Assembly (NCBI GenBank): GCA_013399115.1
Contig: VXAA01003327.1
Location: forward strand, 24,472-88,471
From: Anseranas semipalmata
Lineage: Eukaryota > Chordata > Aves > Anseriformes > Anseranatidae
DNA: 64,000 nt
Direction: 5' to 3'
In this document: piece by piece, positions 48,501 to 59,862 of the stretch
Layout of the letters: each line of letters opens with the position of its first letter
Numbering within the stretch: the stretch's first letter is position 1
The notes under the pieces: generated by a model
What the model was told of the DNA's origin: nothing
The model's database searches: none
The model's input: the letters and a program-made list of their open reading frames with translations, nothing else
Position numbers and translations under genes: made by a program

Positions 48501-51024
48501 CATCAACCAGTTCTTTCAGTACCCTAGTACTGAAGCGTACAAAATTCTGGATATAAACTGGATGTTCATGAGCTCCATCTACTGCCACGTTACTTAGTAC
48601 TTGAACACAATAACATTTCAGCTATTGGTGAGTATAAGTCAATACTACAAACTTCCTTGCAGTTCAGTGGGGTGTTATTTTCCCAGGTTTTGTTTTATTT
48701 TGTTTTAATGGGAAAGATTTTAGTTGCAGATGTCTTCTTGACTGAAAGATAAATAACCTATTATGAAATAGAACTGCTGATTTCTGATCAGATACCACAA
48801 AAAAAAAAAAAAAGGAAAAGTTGTACAATATAGTATACAATAAATAGAACTCGTATGTCCTGAAGTTTTCTTTCAATACACTAGTACGAAAGAATGCATG
48901 AAGTTATTTCTGCTAAACATGTGTGACATCTTTAAAACTAGGAATTGTATCAACCTATCTGTGGTAGAGGTAGTGCACACAAGGTGAGAGTTGTATCACT
49001 TTTCTCTTAAAGGTTTTATATTAAATAGTCACATGGCAGAAATCAGAACATTGTCAATGATTTCAGGTTTTATTCTTACCAAATAAAAACTTTGCCTTTC
49101 TTTCTCTGCGTGTTACTAAGATACAGTGCATATTACAAAATTCTTGAGCAGAGAAAACACTTAAAGAAGCAAGGAAAAAAGTATGTGTGATGAGGAAGCT
49201 GAGGGACTGATTTACTCTGGAGATGAAATAAGCCTGATATTTCCAAAAATGTCTTTTGCAAACATGCAATGCATATCAACTCATGTCTCTAGACTCCTAA
49301 GCAAAACAAGAGCAATGACAATGCAATACAAAAATAAATAAATAAAAAAATCACAGGGACAACAAAGAAACCAATTAAAAATAATAATAAAGAAATCTAT
49401 GAAAAAAGAGTCTTTTTTTTTTTTTTATTTCAGGGATAAATTTTAACCTCAGAAGACAAAGTCTGTGTTATCGTGATATTGATTAGACAACTGATTTTTT
49501 TTATTAGTGTGAAGCAGGCAAAATCCCTCAGGGAAGGAGCTGGATTCTTTTTATGTTCAGCATGAATTTAAAATTAGATATTTGTAAATATTCTCAATTT
49601 ATCTCTTGTCATGTTTAGCACATTTTCGTTTGCAAGATGAGGCTAGTCTGTGTTTTTAATTAATCATTGATTTACCACCAGAAAGTCTAGATTTTTATTT
49701 TTTTTATTTTTTTTTCAGAGAAGCAGAAACTTCCTACATATCCACTGTCCCCTGGGGCCAAGATTAGAAGCTGGATTTGGAAGCCTTGTAAGTATTTAGG
49801 TACTTATATGTTAGTGCCTCATGCCTCCTTCGAGAAGTGAAGTGTCATTGTCAATACATAACTCTTCTAGGTTTAAGACCAACAACTTCTGCATACATAG
49901 TTGCACAGTGTTCCTCTTTCTGTGTTTTTGTTAGGCCGCAGATGAAAAGTTTTAATGGCTTCTTTAAATGTGCTTCATGAACACCTTCTTTACAGATGGC
50001 TGGTAAGCTTGTTCCTGGCCTCCTAGGAAACTCCTATCAAGTTTATCTGTCTTTCTCCTTCTTTTCTATATATCAGAGATCTGGCACATCAACAAACTGC
50101 TGGATCCCTTCTGTAATACATAATTCTTCACTTCAAAGTTCAGTACCAAATAAGAACTTATATTTTCGGTGACCTTTTGTACAAGCACTTCAGCAGCAAT
50201 TAAATGTTCCTTTCCTTTTGTGCCATGAGAAGACCCAGACTGTCTGCTTGCCTTTCAAGTGTGGAGAAAAACAGTGCTGTTAAGAGCAGCAACAGCAGCC
50301 TCCTTTTTCATTAGCAGCAACAGTAAGAAAAGTCAGAGAAGGCAAAGCAGCTGCTATAGCTGATACCGATGTGCCAATATTCCAGCAGGAGGATAATTTG
50401 ATTCCCAACTGTGAAGTGACACACGCAGCACATAGCTGTAATTTTGATATTAGTGCATAAATAACACTGTGCTCAAACTCAACATTCATATTTTCACCTA
50501 TTGCAAAGAACAGGAAGCCAATTTCCTTCTCACATTTTACTGTGCCATGGTGTGCAAGTTGTGAAGGCTTTTAAATACTAAATAGACATAATCAATGATA
50601 TTTGTTCCTCTGTGTAATCTTTTTTGCTACATAAGAATAGCTACTGGAAACTGCCGGACTGACCCAGTTGCCTGGGTCATCCTACGTCTTTGACTTCTCA
50701 CTGTGCCTTATCCACACCAATGTGCTAATTGAAAGGGTGAACAAGAAATGATGAAAAAATATCATGTTATTTATCATAACATCTTCTTAAGTACTGTAAT
50801 GGTCAATATTGATTGGGTCAGAATTAAATATTTTCTTATAATAAGAAGAGATAATTAAAGNNCAAAAAAAAAAGGAGAAAAAAATAGTTCCTTAAAAATC
50901 TGGTATCATATGACATGAGCACTGCATCATATCAGTTTGTATCCAGTCATCAGACCACACAAAACACTACGTAGCAAGTTTTGTTGAATCAGTCTTTTCA
51001 AGAAAAAATAAAATCTCAATAGTG
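45593..51024. other. Gene-free AT-rich sequence
   Basis: No gene is supported. It contains (AAT)n at 45658-45674, AT palindromes near 45871-45888 and short (TTTG)n at 47208-47226. An A16 run lies at 48799-48814, a homeodomain-site-rich stretch at 47780-47905 and an exon-like 69-nt segment at 49719-49787. Two N occur at 50861-50862. The segment 50280-50480 is of higher complexity but unrecognised. Confidence 0.58.
45871..45888. repeat. 18-bp AT palindrome
   Basis: TAAAATATATATATTTTA is self-complementary. It is a TA microsatellite with symmetric ends and is likely prone to cruciform extrusion. Confidence 0.65.
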
Positions 51025-51551
51025 TGTTGTGGGTTAACTTTCACTGGTTGCAAAGTACCCACCAAGCTGCTCTCTCCCTTGTCTTCCTCAGCAGGACCGG
51101 GGGAGAATATAAGATTGAGAGAAAAAAAAAAAAAAAAAAAAAAAGCCAAANNNAGCTTCACATCAGCAGGCAGTATCCTTCCACTTCCAGGGAAGCAAGG
51201 CCTCAATACACATTAGCGGTTACTTCAGAAGACAAACACTTTCATAATGGCTGCCCCTTCCTCTTCCTCCTTTCTCTTAATGTATATTGCTGAGCATGGT
51301 GTCATATGGTATGGAAAATCCCTTTGTTCAGCTGGGGTCAGGTGTCCTGGCTGTGTCCCCTCCCCAATTTCAGCCCACTGGCCTTTGGGGCAGGGGTCAG
51401 TAGAGAGACAGCATTGATGCTGTACCAGCACTGCTCAGTAATAGCCAAAACATTGGTGATGTATCAATGTTGTTCAAGACAAAAGCGCAAAGCACAGCCC
51501 TATACAGGTTACTATGGGAAAGCTAACTGCGTCCCAGCCAGACCCAGATCT
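51025..51551 (-). mobile_element. Avian ERV LTR, minus strand, related to the LTR at 225-792
   Basis: Reading plus, it starts TGTTGTGGGTTAACTTTCAC and ends GTCCCAGCCAGACCCAGATC. The central phrase CATATGGTATGGAAAATCCC is the inverse of GGATATTCCATACCATATG in the first LTR, so the two belong to one family in opposite orientation. Its sense strand is therefore minus. The outer 100 bp also resemble the end of the LTR at 23610-24359, which suggests the two families share a U5 end. An A23 run (51122-51144) and three N (51151-51153) interrupt it. The terminal CA and a target-site duplication are not recognisable, so this is an older or damaged copy. No internal viral genes flank it. Confidence 0.82.
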
Positions 51552-52120
51552 TTCTGACAGATATTGTCCCAGCTGCTGAAGTCTGTAGCAAGAGACAGTC
51601 CACTTGCTTATTCCAGTAGCTTTTCTTTCTATTGACACTTCCAGCCACATTAACTTACATGTAACTTTTCTCTGCTTGAAACTGCTTCATCTTCACTGCA
51701 GCTAGACATCAGCTTTTGTACACTTTCACATTGAAATTGTGAGAAGTGCACGCAGTTTTCTGTTAAGTTCATTTACATGCAAACTGCATATATCACCCAC
51801 CTGACTTAGGTCAGGGCATGTTACGGATTAAGTCTAGCCAGAAAATGTTTATTCTGAATTGTAAAAATCTTGCCAATCCCAAGGATCCAACTTCGAAATT
51901 CAAACCTGTGAAACACTGGCAAGTACTTCTCTTTACATCAATTAGCACTGTCAACATCAAAGAGAATAACCTTCTCAACCTTTTCCAGTGGTCACTGTAG
52001 AACCTAATACTTTTACTGAGCCATTGCCTCTTTTTCAAATATGAACGATTTTTTTTCTCAGTTACTGCTTTGTAGCATCTATTACTGCGTAATAGGCATT
52101 TTATTAAGATGATATTATTA
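51552..52120. other. Gene-free unique sequence
   Basis: A short unique stretch between an LTR and a CR1. I see no gene or further repeat in it. Confidence 0.62.
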
Positions 52121-52298
52121 GAATTGTAGAATCATAGAATCATTTAGGTTGGAAAAGACCTCTAAGATCATCCAGTCTAACCTATAACCTAACACTACCA
52201 AGTCCGCCATTAAACCATATCACTAAGTTCTACATCTACACATTTTTTGAAGACCTCCAGGAATGGTGACTCAACCACTTCCCTGGGTAGCTTGTAAA
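52121..52298 (-). mobile_element. CR1 LINE 3' end fragment, minus strand
   Basis: It begins with the inverted octamer tail (GAATTGTAGAATCATAGAATCAT), followed by TTAGGTTGGAAAAGACCTCTAAGATCATCCAG, the inverse of the standard CR1 3' end. It continues to the inverted 'CCTCCAGGAATGGTGACTCAACCACTTCCCTGGG' block and stops near 52298. It is heavily 5'-truncated, and the AT-type tail (ATTCTATG) marks a different subfamily from the ATTCTGTG copies. Confidence 0.9.
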
Positions 52299-53897
52299 AA
52301 AAGAACTGCCTGCCTTATTAGAGCCCACTACAGTGTATACAATGAGGTACTTAGGTGAGCCACTTTCATTCTTGATGTTTCTGTCCATTCAACGGTAACA
52401 CCTGCTAACGCAAAGATGTAACTCGCACAGAAAATTAAATGTTGCCGTTGAAAACTAAATTCTTGCCTACATTATTGCTGTGCCATTTTAATAAATAAAG
52501 TGGGCCCTGGGCATTTCTCAGGCTCTGAGAACAACTGATGTAGTCCACGCTGGCTTGCATACATATAGATAAATTGTGCCTGGTCTTTTCTAAATGAAAG
52601 CTAATTGGTGAAAATCATTCTAGAGAACATGCTAAAAATTAAAAGTCAGCTATCAAGTACCAGTACTTCTGCTCTGCTCTGCCTCATGTAGTTTTCTAGT
52701 ACAGATGTATGCTTTATGTCCCTAAGGTACAATGTGGAAAATCAAGGCATTGAAGAGGAAAGCTCACTCTGTGATCGCAGAAAGCTGAAGCTGGAGGTTT
52801 GGGGCCCATATTTTATGTGAGATACAAATTTTTGCACATGGACAGAACAGGACCAACCCTTTTTACCTAACTACAGGAATCCTCTAGTCTGTAAAGTGAG
52901 AGATGTTACCAGAGGATGATTTCGATTTCAGTTTAGGTCAGCTGAGATGTCCTTTTTTTATCCTTTAGATGTATTAATTATGTGCTCCTAATTTAAGCAT
53001 TTTGATTAAATTAAGATGGGACAACAAGAAGGAACAAATGATGGAAACATAAACCTTTTGATGGAGAAGGAAACAAGCATGCACTGAGGTGAGCTGATCT
53101 GTCCATAAATATAAGCTAGAAGGAGAGGCAACATAGGAGGCATAGTAGGAGGTAGCACCAGACAAATTTTTCATGCTAAGATGAGTGTTTTGTATACTGA
53201 TAGTGCAAGGACAGAGGCAGTACTGCCTCTCAGGGATGCTGGTGGGAGAGGTGCCATACAAAGCTGGCACTGAACACTGGTCGGGCAAGTCCATAGTCCT
53301 TCATACACTCCTAACTTTGAAAATTACTCTTCTTATGAAAGAAAAGCCTGCAGCTGCTACAGAACAGACTTTCTGAATATAGAGTACAAGTAGATAATGC
53401 ATACAAAGATAGAACAAATGCTGAAATGCCTGTTGGAAAGGATGTATTATTGCCACAAAACCAATTGAATCATCATCATGCCCTTCACAATCACATTTTC
53501 CCCTTGCTCCACAGCATATTGGTAAATCACAAGATTATTATGCTGCAAATAACCTATTCAAAACAAAGCACACTGTACCTTGTCCTTAGTATAAATGTGA
53601 TTTTTTATATAAATGCAGTAGCACAGAAATACACAGAAAGATAAACAAAGTAAGACAAGCAGGGATCTTTTTTTTTTTTTTTTTTCTTTTAAAGTACCAC
53701 ATCTGAAGTCAGTTGAAGAGTTTAACAGTGGATTTTATGATTAGATCAGAGGAAAGTTTTGTCCAGTCAAGAAGGAGATAAAATACAAAAAATATCAGAA
53801 ACACATAAATCAAATAAGTACAAATACTTCAGAAAAATGTTATTTCAGGAGACAATATTGACTCTGATGGATCTTTTTGAAGTAAAGAAAATAGAGA

Positions 53898-53941
53898 AAA
53901 AGAGCAAGTCTTACCTAAAAAAGAGCAAAGTCTTACCTAAA
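53898..53941 (+). repeat. Imperfect tandem duplication, about 22 bp
   Basis: AAAGAGCAAGTCTTACCTAA is followed at once by a copy with one inserted A (GCAAAGTCTTACC). It is a recent local slippage event. Confidence 0.8.
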
Positions 53942-54115
53942 GTATGGAATACAGAGATTCAAGTCCTGTGGATTTTGAATAGCTCTATTATGTGTGGAAA
54001 AAAAGAAATTATAAGCATGCAGAATAAAAATAAATTTCAAAACTTCAATATGTGCCAAAAAATGTAATTATTATTATTTTTGCATGCATGCTTTGTATGA
54101 ATTAGTTTTGGCAAC

Positions 54116-54138
54116 TGATTATTAACTGTTAATAATCA
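54116..54138. repeat. Perfect 10-bp hairpin, 3-nt loop
   Basis: TGATTATTAA, loop CTG, TTAATAATCA. A compact AT-rich stem-loop with no assigned role. Confidence 0.6.
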
Positions 54139-54764
54139 CAAACCCTAACATTTATACCCTTTTTAACAAGTTTAAATCTCAAGACAGGAATAGAGTAATG
54201 ATTTTATCTGGCACTCTCCTGGGAAAGATGAGTTAATACTATACTACTCTCATTCTAGGGATAGAGAAAAAGCAGGAAAACAAAGCAACTGTTGTAGCCT
54301 GTACGTAAATCAATGTTGTAGCCCAGACTAATAAAATCCCCCAGCTAAATATATGAAATACCTTGTGCACAGTAAAATTACTTGGACTTTAAATCCTTTG
54401 GGTCAGGTACCATTTTTAAATATGTTTGTACAACGTAAAATATATTATAGTTTTATATGGACTTATAATTGGGACCTCTAGATATTATTGCAATACAAAT
54501 AGTAAATAGAAACAAAAGAAGACCTTAATCTCAGTTATGATAACATTAATTGGTAGAACAAGAAATAAAAATTGATTCACAAAAACCTTCCCAAAGAATC
54601 CCTTAGAAATCAGAAATAGCTCTATGAGCTCACCGAGGAAATTATATTTCAATATGTAGCAAGGAAAGTTAATATCTTTTGAAACTAGCAGCAGATAGCT
54701 TGGATCACTTCAGTCATGACAAATACAAAAATATTGAAATTTTCTTCCAGTTGAAGGTTACCTT

Positions 54765-54830
54765 ATATATTTGTATACATATATATACCTTGTGTATACA
54801 AGTATATATATACTATATATATATATACAC
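54765..54830 (+). repeat. TA-rich simple repeat
   Basis: Alternating TATA blocks broken by TTGTGTATACAAG. The alternating purine-pyrimidine pattern makes it a flexible, unstable stretch. Confidence 0.85.
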
Positions 54831-57143
54831 ATTAAATTTTCTATTTTTGTAAAAATATCTGTAGTTATTTGGCCTTGTGGTGGCTTTCACATTGTGGGTC
54901 TAGTTGAGATATATTTCAGACAAACTACCAGTTTCCTACAGACCTTTGGTTTTCAAGATGACTGGAAAAAAATTAAAAGTTGAAATTATTCTTCAGTGAC
55001 TCAGGCAGATTTTACTTTGATTTACCACTAGGATTGACCTTTAGAATGTTGTCCTCTTTCAGAAAGACTTGTTTTGATCTGTTTCTCTCATTTATTCTGT
55101 TTTGTTTGTTTGTTTGTTTGTTTTTTCAGATATAGCTCCTATCTAACTGGGTTAAAGATCTAGGCATTCTCTCTCTATCTCTCATTAATCTCTCATAATT
55201 TCAGTAGTTCATTGTTTTATTTCTGTTGACCATAAGATGTTATTTTACTATTGTATTTTGTAAGCTGGCTGGTATTTGTATTTGCATCTATGAAGATACA
55301 GGGTTCATGAAAGCCTTTTGTTGCTATTATTGTCAGGAAAGCACAGAGAACACACTTCCCATCCTCTCCAGCAGTCCAGAGGTATAGTCTTAGAAAATAA
55401 TGCTTTCTTCAGATCTTTTGCTTTTGGGAAAGTTCAAGTATGACTGCATATGATTGGTGCAATTGCACCAAGTCTGACAATTACTGAAACTGACTCTTAA
55501 AATGCAGATTTGATGCTTTTGCAAATTTCATGCTTAGAAAACCTGTAAATATGGCCTGAGATTGTTTTCATAACTTGACAACCTGGCAAACCTTTCTCCA
55601 CAAAGAGACATTCATTCCATGTCCCTGCCACTGAAGGCCTAAACAATGCCTATGAAAACTGAACTGCCTGTGTGACTGAAGCTAAACAGCAGCTTATGCT
55701 TTGTTGAATGGAGACTGAAATAAATCCAAGGACAACTCTGTGGGACCAGTCTGCTTCCAGCCATGTTAGCCAAATCAGTGTGTCATGTCTACAGATCCTT
55801 TTGATCTGCGGGTTCGGCCTAGTTCAATAAAAATAGGAAGCTCATATTGTTAAGTAGAACAACAAATCTCAAAATCCATATGCAGACACATTCTTACCCC
55901 TGCCCTTAATCATGATTAGGCCAATAGAGGCACAACTTTCCATTTTTTCCGCTTGTATTTTTTGTTCAATAACAGCAGAGTTCTTAACAGCATGCAGAAC
56001 ACAGATATTAAACCAGTGCTTGATCCATAAAGCTTGCATTACAGAAGATGCCCATAGGAAGCTGTGATGCATTGAGATTGCATATTTAAGAATGCTGTAA
56101 TTCTTATTAATGATCCTGAGAAGTTAGCTAGAGAGCTGACATGCAGTCTTTCTATGCTGGAAGTTAACTTTATTGTTCTTCATTTCAAATCCCATCTGTT
56201 TCCATAATGCTGCCTAATTTTGAAGTTATAACATTTATCTTCAGTAGAACATAAATCAAAAAATTTCACTACTAAATCAAGTATTTGCACACATCTCTAA
56301 TCCAAAACAACAAAACAATAATGATTGGTTATTTTCTCCCATCAGACACTTCAGCTAGAAATACGCAAATGAACTAATTGATTTCCAGTTCAGTGTTTGC
56401 TTTGTTTGCTTGTTTTTGTCTTTGTTGTTTTGGTGTTGTTGCTGTTGTTTTGCTTTTGCTTTTGGTATTTGTTATTCCTGTGTTTGTCTAAACAGGGCCC
56501 CGACCCTATTCCCTTACCCTTATTCATGGAAAAAGGGAGTAAAATCACTTTTCCCATTCTCTTCCCAAGCACAGGTTGTTGGAAAACCTTCTCTTTGTAT
56601 AAATGGGAACACAGGTATTTTATGTCTTCTATTTCTTTGATAAATGAGAGTGATAAAGAGGAAGAATACACAGAAGTATTGTCCTTCTAGCAGGTTCCAC
56701 CTCTGTCACACTTTAAAGTCCAAAGGAAAACAGGCAGGAAGGCTTTTGTAATAGTTCAAACAATAATCAAGGACTTTGATTGAATTATCTTTTTTCTCTT
56801 CTGTGAAAAATTCTAGCAAAGTGTGGTTAAGAGATTGCCAAGAAAGTTGGCAGATGCAGTTCTGGTTTGGTGTCACCGCTGTGTATTACAAGCCCCTTGT
56901 GATACAGAGTAGCTCCAAGCAACAGTCAGAACCGCCACTTGAAGGTGCAATTCCCTGCCTCTTCTCTCACCAGCTGTACAACGGTTGACACCAGACAATG
57001 ACCACTGAGCAAATAAAATAGCTCAAAAACACACACCACCCACTAGCTAATATTCAGATATTCTCTACTGTAAGTTGGAGCTAAGATTACATAGTTGGTG
57101 CTCTTCTAGTGTATGGGCAGCAGTGCTTTCAAGCAGCATTAGG

Positions 57144-57425
57144 TCATTTCATACATTCCCTACCTGAAAGGAGATTGCAGTGAGCAGGTTGTCAGTCTCT
57201 TTTCTCAAGTGACAAGTGATAGGGCACAAGGAAAGTACCTCAGGTTGTATCAGAGGAGGTTTAGATTGGACATTAGGAAGATTTGTTCACAGAGAGGGTT
57301 GTCATGTGAAGACACAGAGAGGCTGCCCAGGGAAAAGGTGGAGTCCCCATACCTGGGGTATTTAGAGAGTGTGTGGACATGCCACTAAGGGACATGGTGG
57401 TTGGACTAAAATTTCTATCCATAGC
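57144..57425 (+). mobile_element. CR1 LINE fragment, plus strand
   Basis: It starts in the 'CCTACCTGAAAGGAGATTGCAGTGAGCAGG' block of the ORF2 C-terminus and continues with GTGATAGGGCACAAGG and GGTTTAGATTGGACATTAGG. It passes GGCTGCCCAGGGAA, then jumps from GGGACATGGTGG to TTGGACTAAAA, with the rest of the 3' end eroded. It is the same subfamily as the copy that starts about 200 bp downstream. Confidence 0.87.
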
Positions 57426-57631
57426 TAGTGAAGTTCATTTTTTTTTTTTTTTGCTGTTGTCTAGCGTAGGGACTACTCTCTGCTCAGGTCCTACTTGAGC
57501 CCCAGAAATAGAGCTTGAATGACAAACGTTTTTTGCTTCCCGGTGTAGCTGCAAACTTTATCCTGATGGGTTTTCACTGCTAGGGGTTGAGATGGTGCTC
57601 AGCTTTCAGTCTGAGTTGAAAGCATCTAGAA

Positions 57632-58038
57632 AAAGGGGCTAGAAAACAAGATTTATGAGGAGCAGCTGAGGGAACTGGGATTATTTAGTCTGGAGATAAG
57701 TAGGCTGAAGGGAGACCTCATCACTCTCTACAACTACCTGAAGAGAGGTTGTAGCGAGGTGGGTGTTGGTCTCTTTTCTCAGGTGACGAGTGATAGGACA
57801 CAAGGGCATGTCCTCAAGTTGTGCCTTGGTCAGGTTTAGATGGGATGTCAAGAAGAATTTCTTCATGGAGAGAGTGGTTAGGCATTAGAACGGGCTGCCC
57901 AGGGAAGTGATGGAGTCCACTTCCCTGGAGGGATTTAGGAGATATGTGGACGTGCTACTAAGAGACATGGTGAAGTGAAGTTGGACTTGATGAGCTTGAA
58001 GGTCTTTTCCAACTTAACTTATTCTACAATTCTATGAT
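57632..58038 (+). mobile_element. CR1 LINE 3' end, plus strand
   Basis: It begins GGGGCTAGAAAACAAGATTTATGAGG and translates as the ORF2 C-terminal block [10 protein letters not shown]-like (here [15 protein letters not shown]). It passes through 'GGTTGTAGCGAGGTGGGTGTTGG', 'GGGCTGCCCAGGGAAGTGATGG' and 'TTGGACTTGATGAGCTTGAAGG', and ends ATTCTACAATTCTATGATTT. This is an ATTCTATG-type tail. It is more complete than the copy upstream and is also a dead 5'-truncated insertion. Confidence 0.92.
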
Positions 58039-59236
58039 TTAATTCTGCTTGAATCTAGGTCCTGGGACTGACTTGTCCTAGCTATTGGGCTGCTGCCAAA
58101 GGGCTTTTTGAGAAAGAGGGCTTACAGCTTCTGCTGCCTTTTCCATGGCTCTGAAGCAATGATACCCATTCTTTCACAGTGTGTCCCTCCTAGAATATGA
58201 ACACCACATCAGAGCTATCTCTTGTGATACTGCAATTTTCATTTGTTGACAAGCTAACATCATTCTGAAGAACTGGCTGCAACTCAGTGACCTCAAATCA
58301 TGTCACTTTTTGGTGCTTTGTGCTGTGTCAAAGTCTGCAAGACTTAAAATCAGTTTCTAAGAATGTTAGTGTTCTTGCTGTCAATTTTCTAATGAACAAA
58401 ACAGCTACAGAGGCAACCTATGCATCATTGCTTACATTCTGTATTTTACCAGCACTAAATACAGACTTTGCAGCCTCTTTTTAGTAGGCATTTTATTATT
58501 TTGACACCATTCTCCACAAGCTTACTGGATGACACAAGATAGAGATGGTTGTCTTGTCACTCTATGGACCGCTGCCAGACTTTATTATTATTAGTCTACT
58601 ATAGATGTGGCATGGGTGATCACTACTTTGGAAATCATATCTTCTGCTTAAGCTTTCTCAAGAAAGTGAGAATAAAGATCAAGGACAAGTATAAATATTT
58701 TCTCCAAACAACATGAAAATGTCTAATTTCTCTTCCTGGACCTTTTTTTTTTTTTTTTTTTTTTAATTCTTTCAAGATTTTTTCAGCTATCTGTGAGCCT
58801 TAACAGAGTTAAGCATGTTGCTAACAATGTTAACAGCTTTAACAATACTGCTACTACTGTAAATGAATCAAAGATTTGAAAGGTTTTTCATTTTATAATG
58901 ATCTTGGTATAGCCTTCAAATGCATTTTCCTCATAACACAAAAGTGCCATCAAATGCAACTAAACAATATCTCATTCTTCCCCTTAATACTCAGTAGAGG
59001 TCAAGGCTTACTTTTTGATACTGCCCTGTGCAGTAGAACCAGATTGGAATGGATGCTATTTTATTTTGTATATTAATATAATTTGATTAAGATACTTATA
59101 TATATTTATATTGTATGTTGCTCATAAGCTCTTTAGTCAAATGCACTAGTATGTCAGTAACCACCAAGTTTCAGTCAGGTTTGAATTCAGTTTGTAAACC
59201 GAATCTTCAAAGGAAAAGGTAGGGGAGTATTTAGGA
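58039..59236. other. Gene-free unique sequence
   Basis: A spacer between two CR1 remnants. It has a T22 run at 58743-58764 and no recognised gene or other repeat. Confidence 0.6.
58743..58764 (+). repeat. T22 homopolymer
   Basis: Pure T run, a mononucleotide microsatellite. Confidence 0.93.
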
Positions 59237-59640
59237 GGTTATAGTACATGATCTAGAGGCTGAGGAAGCTGAGCATTTTCAGGCTGAAGCAGAGAAGACT
59301 AAGGGGTAATCTAACTATTGTCTTTCACTACCCAATGATGGACTGTAGAGGAGTCAGCACCGGGCTCTTCTCAGAAGTCCACAGTATATAGACAAGATGC
59401 TATGAGAACAAGGGGCAAAAAGGGAAGTTTGAATTGGCCACAAGGAAAAAATTATTCCCAATGAGAACAGTTAACTACTGTCACATATATAGCCCAAAGA
59501 GGCTCTTCTGAAATCTGCTCTTACACATTTCTAAAGCACTGCTAGACCTAATCTTATTTTGACATTCACCTTGCTTTAAGCAGAGCATTGAGTTAGGAGA
59601 CCTCTAGAGGCTTATTCTAATCCATTTTTTTCTATGAATC
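59237..59640 (+). mobile_element. Old, strongly diverged CR1 remnant, plus strand
   Basis: The CR1 order is still traceable. It runs CTGAGCATTTTCAGGCTGAAGCAGAGAAGAC, CGGGCTCTTCTCAG, ACAAGGGGCAAAAAGGGAAGTTTGAATTGG and CTGCTAGACC. It ends with GCTTTAAGCAGAGCATTGAGTTAGGAGACCTCTAGAGGC and a decayed tail (CTATGAATCCATGATATC). Divergence is clearly higher than in the other copies. Confidence 0.72.
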
Positions 59641-59664
59641 CATGATATCTAAGTTTCTGTGTGG

Positions 59665-59862
59665 CCATGCTTGCATATGCATGTATGTATAAATATATAA
59701 TAGAGCATATTTGCATATATATAAGTGAAACATATATGTGTGTAGATACATATAAATGATATAGGTATATTTACCTTCAAAAGAAACACACACTATATTT
59801 ATTACACACACAGGTACTTATATAACATAAACATATATATCACATTATATATACTATAGATC
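59665..59862 (+). repeat. TA/CA-rich alternating simple-repeat region
   Basis: Multiple short TATA, CATA and CACACA blocks occur over 200 bp with no long pure run. It is a decayed dinucleotide satellite. Confidence 0.8.

Larger units (their letters stand above)
52299..57143. other. Gene-free AT-rich sequence
   Basis: No gene is supported. Contents are a T18 run (53668-53685), a tandem duplication (53898-53941), a perfect 10-bp hairpin (54116-54138) and a TA-rich stretch (about 54765-54830). There is also (TTTG)n (55103-55122) and a T/G-rich simple region (56397-56490). Open frames of about 60-106 codons are unrecognised. Confidence 0.6.

Noticed and set aside
53759..54067. 102-codon lysine-rich plus-strand frame
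   Set aside because: A-rich DNA gives lysine/asparagine-rich chance frames. It also spans a recent tandem duplication and shows no family signature.
56397..56690. 97-codon plus-strand frame starting MLCLLVFVFVVLVLLLLFCF
   Set aside because: The hydrophobic run is the T/G-rich simple repeat in translation, not a signal or membrane segment of a real protein.
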